A stretch of DNA of 6,712 nt. It comes from Acidobacteriota bacterium (GTDB taxonomy: Bacteria > Acidobacteriota > Aminicenantia > UBA2199). How positions within the stretch are numbered: position 1 is the first letter of the stretch; every line of letters starts with the position of its first letter. The notes below the pieces were generated by a model. The model saw nothing but the letters and a program-made list of their open reading frames with translations, ran no database searches and was not told where the DNA came from. The translations under genes were made by a program, and so were the position numbers. The stretch spans positions 1 through 6,712 of the forward strand of contig JAKAGC010000219.1 in NCBI GenBank assembly GCA_021817755.1, in the 5' to 3' direction. Shown here piece after piece: positions 1 through 5,764 of this stretch.

Positions 1-126
1 CATGTAATGGGTGATAGAAAATATGATTGCTGGGTGATGATAAAACAAAAATTTTCTCGTGCAAATGTCGAAGAGGTCCGGTCTTTATTGGCGAGTACTT
101 TGGAACGGATGAAACGCATAAAATGA
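1..126 (+). CDS. rnpA: Ribonuclease P protein component, C-terminal part (5' end outside window)
   Basis: This is the last 41 codons of a frame that is open from base 1 and ends with TGA at 124-126. The segment [11 protein letters not shown] resembles the late strand of the RNase P protein, where the family has a D-[YFW]-x-x-[IV] pattern. It is followed by a basic C-terminal helix ([19 protein letters not shown]), the usual end of this protein. RnpA binds the catalytic RNA of RNase P and helps it remove the 5' leader of precursor tRNAs. The fragment is short, so sequence alone would be weak evidence. The call rests largely on position: rnpA sits directly before yidD and yidC in a great many bacteria. 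The RNR motif region and the start lie upstream of the window. The stop is 7 bases before the yidD start, so the two are probably co-transcribed. Confidence 0.75.
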   Translation, partial: HVMGDRKYDCWVMIKQKFSRANVEEVRSLLASTLERMKRIK

Positions 127-133
127 ACGTAAG

Positions 134-373
134 ATGATCAAGAGATTTTTATTGCTTTTAATTAAGGGATATAAAGTACTCCTCTCTCCTATACTAGGAA
201 ATAACTGCCGATTCACTCCAACCTGTTCTACTTATATGTATGAATCTATAGAGGTTCATGGAGTAATAAAAGGAATCTATCTGGGAACCCGGCGTTTACT
301 AAAATGCCATCCGTTTCACCCAGGGGGTTATGATCCTGTTCCAATGAAATTTGAGGTGAAATCCAATGGATAA
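134..373 (+). CDS. yidD: Membrane protein insertion efficiency factor YidD
   Basis: The 79-residue product carries the whole family signature: [15 protein letters not shown] (residues 25-39), then HGVIKG (42-47), then [17 protein letters not shown] (54-70). The three conserved cysteines are C25, C31 and C58. The N-terminal 20 residues are hydrophobic and basic and fit the amphipathic membrane-binding helix of YidD. In E. coli, YidD lies at the inner face of the cytoplasmic membrane and aids insertion of proteins handled by Sec and YidC. Length is normal for the family. The ATG at 134 is 7 bases after the rnpA stop and has no strong Shine-Dalgarno sequence (only TAAG just upstream), so translation may depend on coupling to rnpA. 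The last 8 bases overlap yidC, whose ribosome binding site lies inside this gene. Identification is secure. Confidence 0.95.
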   Translation: MIKRFLLLLIKGYKVLLSPILGNNCRFTPTCSTYMYESIEVHGVIKGIYLGTRRLLKCHPFHPGGYDPVPMKFEVKSNG

Positions 374-2204
374 AAAATCATTAATTCTTTTTTTCGCCCT
401 ATCTGCCGTCGTATTGGTAGGGTATTATTTTCTTTTTCCTCCACCGAAACATGTGGAGCAAACACAGCAGGTGCCTTTGAAAGAACAGCCGCGCACCCAA
501 GAGGTTCAACCGTCTGCTGCGAAAGCAGAAGAAAGTACATCCGGCTCTACGGATATTTTTGCACCAAAACAAGAAACCGAACCTGTAAAAATGACTACTG
601 CTATCGAAACCATCACCGAAAATATAGTGGGAGATGCGACTCGTGATATACGCGTTGAAACGGAATTGTTTACCGCGTTATTTACGAATAAAGGCGCGGG
701 CCTTAAATCTTTCATTCTTAAAAAATATAAGGATGATAAAGGAAAACCTCTTGATCTGATTAATGAAAAAGCAAAAGATAAATTTGGTAACAATCAGTTA
801 TATCCTTTCTATTTTTCACCGTTCGAAGTGGATCAGAAAAAAGGAGCTGAATCACTGCGAGAAGTTTATTTAGAATTAAACAACAGTAATTTTGCTTATA
901 ATGGAAAAACAGATATAAAACTTACGGGTGCTGATCTCTCTGGTCAGGAAGTGGTTCTGGAATTTAAATATGCAGACACTGAGAAAAAATTATCCGTAAC
1001 GAAACGATTTACAATCGAACGTTCTTCTTATGTGATAAATATTGAAACTCATATGGTAAAAAATGGTGCGACTATAACTCCTCCATTATTATTCGGTCCT
1101 GACCTGGAAAATAATGTCAACAAAAATCGTGTAATGCAATCCGGACTTGGACTGGCTGCCTATACTGGGGATAATGTAAATACATTGGAATTCTCGGGAG
1201 TAAAAACAGAAGAAAAGATCAATACTTCCCTTCAAAAAGTTGCATATTGGGGTAATAATTATTATTGGGTGGCCTATGAAACTACCTATTTCGCTGCTAT
1301 ATTCAAAACCCATGAATCTGTCCAATATGCAGTTGTTAAACTTGAAGGGAAAGACTCAAAAAAATTATATTCCTATCTGATCGTGACAGAGCCTAAAACT
1401 CTTGCGGTCTTTATGGGTCCCAAAGATGAAAAAATCCTTGGAGATGTAGAACAGAAATACCAATTTGACAGCATCAACCGCTCTATTAATTATGGTTGGT
1501 CATTTTTTGGAAGTATTGCACGAATATTGCATAAGGGAGTAATGCTGGTTTTTGGTTTCATCCCCAATATGGGATGGGCTGTGGTAATCTTTACGATCTT
1601 AATTAAGATCATCCTTTTCCCTCTTACCTACGCCTCAAGCGTTTCGATGGCTAAAATGCAAACTCTCCAACCGAAAATGAATGCCATCAAAAAGAAATAC
1701 AAAAATTTGAAAGATCCGGAACAACGGAAGCAGATGAATATAGAAATAATGGGTCTTTACAAGCAGGAAAAAGTTAATCCTGCGGGTGGATGTATCCCGA
1801 TGCTGCTTCAACTCCCTATCCTCTTTGCTTTTTTCCGTTTATTTCCGATATCTATCAATTTTAGACATGAACCCTGGCTTCTCTGGTTAAAAGACCTTTC
1901 AATAAAAGATCCATCATATTTACTTCCTATTCTGATGGGAGTAACTATGATGATCGTTTCCAAAATGTCACCGACTGGTGCCGACAGCGGTGGTATGCAA
2001 AAATATATGGTATACATTATGCCGGTATTTTTAACCTTCGTCTGTTTGAATTATTCGGCGGGTTTGAATTTATACTGGTTCGTGTCGAACTTCTTACAGA
2101 TTGGACAACAATACATTATCAATAAAAAAATATTCCAGGAAAAGAAAGACGAAGAGAAAGAAAAGAAAGCATTCCGGCGCAAGAAAGGGGGTAAAGCTAT
2201 ATGA
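366..2204 (+). CDS. yidC: Membrane protein insertase YidC (Oxa1/YidC family)
   Basis: The 612-residue protein inserts and folds proteins in the cytoplasmic membrane, alone or with SecYEG. TM1 is at residues 5-24. A low-complexity Pro/Gln/Glu linker (25-75) leads into the large extracytoplasmic P1 domain (about 95-375), which is typical of Gram-negative YidC. The Oxa1-like core follows: GWAVVIFT (403-410) begins TM2, and K414 takes the place of the groove arginine of E. coli YidC. Next come the cytoplasmic hairpin with [11 protein letters not shown] (428-438), [20 protein letters not shown] (464-483), [16 protein letters not shown] (522-537), and further membrane segments near 547-562 and 567-585. 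The tail from 587 is strongly basic. The protein is longer than E. coli YidC (548 residues), mostly because of the linker and P1. The start is set by a good GAGGTG ribosome binding site at 353-358, 7 bases before ATG. The stop TGA overlaps the jag ATG. Confidence 0.97.
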   Translation: MDKKSLILFFALSAVVLVGYYFLFPPPKHVEQTQQVPLKEQPRTQEVQPSAAKAEESTSGSTDIFAPKQETEPVKMTTAIETITENIVGDATRDIRVETELFTALFTNKGAGLKSFILKKYKDDKGKPLDLINEKAKDKFGNNQLYPFYFSPFEVDQKKGAESLREVYLELNNSNFAYNGKTDIKLTGADLSGQEVVLEFKYADTEKKLSVTKRFTIERSSYVINIETHMVKNGATITPPLLFGPDLENNVNKNRVMQSGLGLAAYTGDNVNTLEFSGVKTEEKINTSLQKVAYWGNNYYWVAYETTYFAAIFKTHESVQYAVVKLEGKDSKKLYSYLIVTEPKTLAVFMGPKDEKILGDVEQKYQFDSINRSINYGWSFFGSIARILHKGVMLVFGFIPNMGWAVVIFTILIKIILFPLTYASSVSMAKMQTLQPKMNAIKKKYKNLKDPEQRKQMNIEIMGLYKQEKVNPAGGCIPMLLQLPILFAFFRLFPISINFRHEPWLLWLKDLSIKDPSYLLPILMGVTMMIVSKMSPTGADSGGMQKYMVYIMPVFLTFVCLNYSAGLNLYWFVSNFLQIGQQYIINKKIFQEKKDEEKEKKAFRRKKGGKAI

Positions 2205-2812
2205 GTTCTAAAAAAGAATTCAGTGCAAGCTCCTTAAAAGATGCAATCGCCCAGGCTGCCGACGCTTTTAATACATCTGAAGATAAAATCAAATATGAAA
2301 TTATTACAGAAAAGACACGTTATTTCGGACATAGCCAGAGAGAAATCTATATCAGGGCTTGGACTTCCGATGGTACAGAAGAATCCCAGTTCTCGACATT
2401 TATAAAAAAAATGATCGATGCGATCGGTTTGGAACTGGAATTTCATATTACGAGTGGAAAGGGGTTTGTAAAAGTGGATTTTAGCGGTTATGATTACAGG
2501 TTGATGCTTTATAAAAACGGTAATCTACTGAACGCTATTCAATACCTTCTCAATCGACTCTATTCGGATGAGATTGGAAAAAAGATATACTGCGAATGCG
2601 AAAAATTTAGAAAAAACCGTGAAACCGAACTCTCTACTCTAGCCCATCGCTATGCGAAAGAAATACGAAAAAATGGTAAACCGATACACCTTAAAGAATT
2701 GAATCCCTTTGAACGTCGAATCATCCATATGACTATTAATAAATATGCGGATCTGGAATCTGTCAGCACGGGTGAAAATTTTACTAAGGTGATTACTATT
2801 CGAAAAAAATAA
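2201..2812 (+). CDS. jag: Jag/KhpB-type RNA-binding protein (Jag-N, KH and R3H domains)
   Basis: The gene sits directly after yidC, as jag does in many bacteria, and its 203-residue product has the three-part Jag layout. Residues 5-52 match the Jag N-terminal domain (SLKDAIAQAADAF, then an aromatic-glycine turn at YFG). Residues about 75-135 form a KH-like domain with the usual NAIQYLLNRL helix (111-120). Residues about 140-203 form the R3H domain, with the R-x3-H motif at R172 and H176 in NPFERRIIHM. Jag/KhpB (EloR) proteins bind RNA and affect cell elongation and division in Gram-positives; the role in diderms is poorly known. The KH GxxG loop is degenerate: the position reads LYKNG where the family usually has IGxRG. 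Translation starts at an ATGA overlap with yidC, with a strong AAAGGGGG site at 2184-2191. The stop is TAA. Confidence 0.88.
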   Translation: MSSKKEFSASSLKDAIAQAADAFNTSEDKIKYEIITEKTRYFGHSQREIYIRAWTSDGTEESQFSTFIKKMIDAIGLELEFHITSGKGFVKVDFSGYDYRLMLYKNGNLLNAIQYLLNRLYSDEIGKKIYCECEKFRKNRETELSTLAHRYAKEIRKNGKPIHLKELNPFERRIIHMTINKYADLESVSTGENFTKVITIRKK

Positions 2813-2849
2813 AATTTCTGGCCGGTATATTCAAAGGAAGTACAGGACC

Positions 2850-4262
2850 ATGAAACATATAGACCTGGATTCAAATACGATAACAGCGCTCTCTACCCCT
2901 CCGGGAAAAGGGGGGGTAGGGGTCATTCGTATTTCGGGGTCTCAAGCGCTACTGATTCTATCAAAGATAATCGAAAAATGGAGAGGCCATCCACGTATAA
3001 TATCCCGCATCCAACCGGGTCATATGTACCACAGTTATATATTATCGAGTGATAAACGCATCGATGAATGTATGGTGGTATATTTTAAAGCTCCTAACAG
3101 TTATACGGGGGAAGACTCGGCAGAAATATCTTTTCATTCCAATCCTTTCCTGGCGGAAGAAATTCTTGATATTATCCGCGATATCGATCCGGAGACAATT
3201 CGTTTGGCTCTGCCGGGAGAGTTCACGTATAGGGCTTATAAAAACGGAAAATTGGATTTAATCCAGGCTGAATCGGTTAATGAATTAATTAATGCGAATT
3301 CGCGTTTTTTTGCCCGTATGAAATTCGGCAGCTTGGAAGGAAAATTATCACGTATTATGATGCAGTTGAAAGAGGATTTAATCCAACTGGGAATTGCTGT
3401 TGAAACTGGTATTGAATTTGAGGAAGATCAATTTCTTGAGGGAATTACAATTACTGAAAAACTGGATGATACAATGAAACGTATCGATTCTATTCTTTCG
3501 GCTTCCCGTTTTAATGAACAATTAAATAGGGGATTGAATGTGGTAATCGTGGGGAAAGTGAATGTTGGGAAATCATCACTCTTCAATCTTCTTTTAATGG
3601 AAGAACGGTCGATTACTTCCTCTATACCGGGCACTACCCGAGATTTTATACGTGAAAAAATTTATCTGGATGGATTTCCTATTGAGATTACCGATGTAGC
3701 AGGGATTAACCGTGAAACCAAAGACGATATCGAAGCTCAAGGCATCCAACGGAGCCTGGACAAAGTAAAAAATGCCGATGCGGTTATTTTTATGGTAGAT
3801 GCGTCACGTCATTTTGATAAAACAGATAAAGAGATTTTTTACCTGATAAAAAAGAAAAAAAAGATTATTGTAGCGAATAAATTGGATATTCTGGCTCCTG
3901 ATTCCTGGGAGAATTTGAATGCTTTTTTTGAAAGAGAAAAAGAAGAAGTATTTGGTATTTCTGTCAAAGATCAGATCAATATTGAAGGGGTTACCCAATT
4001 TTTAAAACAAATTATTCTTGAGTTGAAGGAAGCATCCCGGGATTCCGAGTTTACTGCGAATAAGCGTCAACGACAATTACTGGAAGAATTGAAGCAAATT
4101 CTGAGATTAATAAAAAAAATGGTAGAAGCACAGTCTTCACATATTGAAATCATTGGTGAAGAAATACGTAGTGCGATTTCCATTATTGGGCAATTGATGG
4201 GGGAGATCACTCCTGAAGAAATTCTTAACCGAATTTTCTCTGAATTTTGTATCGGTAAGTAA
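2850..4262 (+). CDS. mnmE: tRNA modification GTPase MnmE (TrmE)
   Basis: With MnmG, this 470-residue GTPase modifies C5 of U34 in tRNAs reading NNA/NNG codons, using a folate-derived one-carbon unit. The N-terminal domain has TPPGKGGVGVIRISG (16-30), SYTGEDSAEI (84-93) and PGEFTYRAYKNGKLDLIQAE (122-141). The G domain has G1 GKVNVGKS (235-242), G2 PGTTRD (260-265), G3 DVAG (282-285, usually DTAG) and G4 NKLD (343-346). G5 is probably SVK at 371-373, usually SAK. The protein ends with the hallmark CIGK (467-470), whose Cys is conserved for activity. Two oddities: HSN replaces the usual HGG at 96-98, and there is one extra residue after DVAG, so the catalytic Glu is probably E295. Length is normal. 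The start follows an AAAGGA site at 2833-2838. The gene is last in the operon. Confidence 0.97.
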   Translation: MKHIDLDSNTITALSTPPGKGGVGVIRISGSQALLILSKIIEKWRGHPRIISRIQPGHMYHSYILSSDKRIDECMVVYFKAPNSYTGEDSAEISFHSNPFLAEEILDIIRDIDPETIRLALPGEFTYRAYKNGKLDLIQAESVNELINANSRFFARMKFGSLEGKLSRIMMQLKEDLIQLGIAVETGIEFEEDQFLEGITITEKLDDTMKRIDSILSASRFNEQLNRGLNVVIVGKVNVGKSSLFNLLLMEERSITSSIPGTTRDFIREKIYLDGFPIEITDVAGINRETKDDIEAQGIQRSLDKVKNADAVIFMVDASRHFDKTDKEIFYLIKKKKKIIVANKLDILAPDSWENLNAFFEREKEEVFGISVKDQINIEGVTQFLKQIILELKEASRDSEFTANKRQRQLLEELKQILRLIKKMVEAQSSHIEIIGEEIRSAISIIGQLMGEITPEEILNRIFSEFCIGK

Positions 4263-4271
4263 ATTTTTTTT
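4224..4271 (+). terminator. Probable Rho-independent terminator overlapping the end of mnmE
   Basis: CTTAACCGA (4224-4232) can pair with TCGGTAAG (4252-4259), giving eight base pairs with one bulged A and a 19-base loop. Eight T residues follow at 4264-4271, after a 4-base gap. The hairpin lies within the last codons of mnmE, so the operon transcript would end right at the stop codon, before the convergent patatin gene. The long loop and modest GC content make this only a moderate candidate. I saw no comparable terminator for the patatin gene on the other strand. Confidence 0.4.
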
Positions 4272-4328
4272 ATTCAAAAATTCCAAATTAATTTATTGTG
4301 GGGCCATTCTATTCGGATTAAATCCTAT

Positions 4329-5531
4329 TCAGTGGAAATAGTTTAAAACAAGTTGTTCGGCTTTAAAAAGCAGATCCGTAATTCGTTCGGATTTATAATC
4401 GATATCGAATTCGCAGGGTTTAACATCTCCTGTATCGAGGAGTAGAATTCTATCGGCGACACCCCACGTTTTAGAAATATGGGATTCATCAGGCCAAAAA
4501 CGAGAGAAAATATATTCGAAAAGAAAGCGGGATAAACGGTTTTCACCTGGAGTACGATGTGCAGGGGTAACACGAAGCCCAAAGATTTGCTCTTTTTCAA
4601 ATGCAAAAACTGGAATATTATCTTCTACTCCTCCATCGATCCATTTCCCTGTTATGCTTTCTATATCCATTAATGGATTATCCCACTTTAATAGATGGGA
4701 TTCTCCATTCAAACCGATTTGAATTCGGATATGTTTTTCGTCATCCTTTTGAATAATAACGGGCTGAAAGAAAAATGGAATTGACATTGAAATACGAACA
4801 GCATCAGCGACAGGAAAATTGGGGGTTGTTTGGGCTGAAAAGAGTTCTGCTTTTCTTGTATCGAGGTTTGTACCGGTAATATAAAGATCCTTTTTAAAAA
4901 ATGTTCTATGCTCCCGGAATGTTATAAAATCAGGATTTTCAATGGAAAAACCTTTCATTTTTTCTTTCATTTTTTCATTTAAAAAATCTCTGAAAATTTG
5001 AGCTTTGAAAATACCGAGACCATCTGTCAGGTTTCTTCTAAAAGTAGTATGGGTTAGGAATTCCCTTCTAAGTAATTGAGCTGCTCGTTCGGACATGATT
5101 TCTTTTGCAAAAAGCGTGAGATTAAAGCAAAGAGTATTGGCAGCGGCAACATCGAGTCCCGGGAGTGTTAGATGACTAAAATTATCTTTGAAAAATTCAC
5201 CGATTTCTTCAAGGAAATTGGCTTTGTTATTGTCAAATATGTTTTCAATTTCAGGAAGTTCTTCTCCTAAGAGCATATAGATCAGGCTCTTTTTTCCAGT
5301 AGGAGACATTAAATCCATTATTTCTTTTGATGAGTATCCGCAGGAAACAAGGAAAGCGGTAACCGATCCGGCAGAAGCACCGCCAATGCCTGTCAGTGAC
5401 GAAAGTACACTGAGGTTTTCAAGAGCTTTTAGTGCGCCTATGTAAGCAAAACCCCACGCACCTCCACCGGAAAAAACAAGACTTTTGACATTCTGTTTTT
5501 CAATTTTACTGGGTTGTTTGGTCGAATTCAT
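4329..5531 (-). CDS. Patatin-like phospholipase family protein
   Basis: This is a probable lipid acyl hydrolase with a Ser-Asp dyad; the natural substrate cannot be told from sequence. Numbering from the ATG at 5531 (400 residues), the oxyanion glycine motif is SGGGAWGFAYIGALKAL (21-37). The nucleophile elbow GASAG (51-55) has Ser53, and the DGG motif containing the catalytic Asp is at 299-301 in WIDGGVEDNIP. ISMSIPFFFQP (248-258) is also typical of the fold. No signal peptide or clear membrane segment is visible, so a cytoplasmic or non-classically exported protein is likely. A TTG at 5558 in the same frame would add 9 residues; I prefer the ATG, since a TTGACA-type promoter overlaps that region. 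The stop is TGA. The gene lies inverted between mnmE and mnmG, so it must have its own promoter. The family is clear, the role is not. Confidence 0.9.
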   Translation of the reverse strand: MNSTKQPSKIEKQNVKSLVFSGGGAWGFAYIGALKALENLSVLSSLTGIGGASAGSVTAFLVSCGYSSKEIMDLMSPTGKKSLIYMLLGEELPEIENIFDNNKANFLEEIGEFFKDNFSHLTLPGLDVAAANTLCFNLTLFAKEIMSERAAQLLRREFLTHTTFRRNLTDGLGIFKAQIFRDFLNEKMKEKMKGFSIENPDFITFREHRTFFKKDLYITGTNLDTRKAELFSAQTTPNFPVADAVRISMSIPFFFQPVIIQKDDEKHIRIQIGLNGESHLLKWDNPLMDIESITGKWIDGGVEDNIPVFAFEKEQIFGLRVTPAHRTPGENRLSRFLFEYIFSRFWPDESHISKTWGVADRILLLDTGDVKPCEFDIDYKSERITDLLFKAEQLVLNYFH

Positions 5532-5537
5532 ATTTTT

Positions 5538-5566
5538 ATTTTCGATTATTCTGTACAATTTGTCAA
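5538..5566 (-). promoter_or_regulatory. Candidate promoter of the patatin gene
   Basis: On the - strand a perfect TTGACA (plus coordinates 5561-5566) is followed after 17 bases by GAAAAT (5538-5543), which matches TATAAT at four of six positions. A start about 7 bases past the -10 element would fall on the A of the ATG at 5531, giving a transcript with little or no leader. No Shine-Dalgarno sequence precedes that ATG, which fits. The weak -10 element keeps confidence moderate. Confidence 0.4.
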
Positions 5567-5593
5567 TGCCTGTAAATGGATTCCGGATATTTT

Positions 5594-5631
5594 ACTTGAA
5601 GAATTTTGACTTGAAGTTATAAAACCTTCAA
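5594..5631. repeat. TTGAAG motif in three copies at 15-base spacing
   Basis: TTGAAG occurs at 5596-5601 and 5611-5616, both times as ACTTGAAG. Its reverse complement CTTCAA is at 5626-5631. The three hexamers start exactly 15 bases apart. The second and third form an inverted repeat with a 9-base spacer, the form of an operator half-site pair or a small hairpin. The array lies between the divergent patatin and mnmG genes. It is too short to exclude chance in AT-rich DNA. Confidence 0.4.
5596..5623 (+). promoter_or_regulatory. Candidate upstream promoter for mnmG
   Basis: TTGAAG (5596-5601) and TATAAA (5618-5623) are spaced by 16 bases and resemble a sigma-70 type promoter (four of six and five of six matches). 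It would give a leader of about 135 bases before mnmG containing the 12-base palindrome. It overlaps the TTGAAG repeat array, so a protein bound there could block it. A second candidate lies closer to the gene, and sequence alone does not decide between them. Confidence 0.3.
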
Positions 5632-5657
5632 ATACTTCTTAGAACTTAGGCGTATTT

Positions 5658-5669
5658 TTAGAATTCTAA
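5658..5669. repeat. 12-base perfect palindrome TTAGAATTCTAA
   Basis: TTAGAATTCTAA is its own reverse complement and lies in the middle of the patatin/mnmG divergent region, about 95 bases before the mnmG start. It could be a dimeric repressor site. No partner regulator is seen in the window, and AT-rich palindromes of this size can arise by chance. Confidence 0.3.
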
Positions 5670-5729
5670 TTTACTAATTTTATATATGTGAACGCATGGG
5701 ATAAAAATTCGGGAAAATCGAGTATGGGC

Positions 5730-5758
5730 TTGTAAATATCCACAAATTAAGGTATATT
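5730..5758 (+). promoter_or_regulatory. Candidate proximal promoter of mnmG
   Basis: TTGTAA (5730-5735) and TATATT (5753-5758) are separated by 17 bases and match the sigma-70 consensus at four and five of six positions. Transcription starting 7 bases past the -10 element would begin on the A of the mnmG ATG at 5765, giving a leaderless message. The only Shine-Dalgarno-like sequence, TTAAGG at 5747-5752, is 12 bases from the ATG, which is long, so a leaderless start is plausible but unproven. Confidence 0.4.
5736..5744 (+). promoter_or_regulatory. DnaA-box-like 9-mer
   Basis: ATATCCACA matches the DnaA box TTATCCACA at eight of nine positions. It lies in the spacer of the proximal mnmG promoter candidate. 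The rnpA-to-mnmG block is near the replication origin in many bacteria, which makes the match worth recording. I see only one such box here, so I do not call an origin. Confidence 0.25.
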
Positions 5759-5764
5759 TAGGCA

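Noticed and set aside
3294..3303. Palindrome GCGAATTCGC
   Set aside because: It lies inside mnmE coding sequence, is short, and has no feature suggesting a regulatory role.
4263..4328. Terminator for the patatin gene in the convergent gap
   Set aside because: Only AT palindromes such as AAATTAATTT (4285-4294) and a very tight GGATT-A-AATCC are present, with no stable stem followed by a T run on the - strand.
4953..4980. Short repeated TTTCATTTTTTC-like units on the + strand
   Set aside because: They encode a local EKMKEKMKG stretch in the patatin gene and are ordinary low complexity.
4329..5531. Patatin as an anti-phage effector of a CBASS-type system
   Set aside because: No nucleotide cyclase or other signalling gene is nearby; the neighbours are housekeeping genes.
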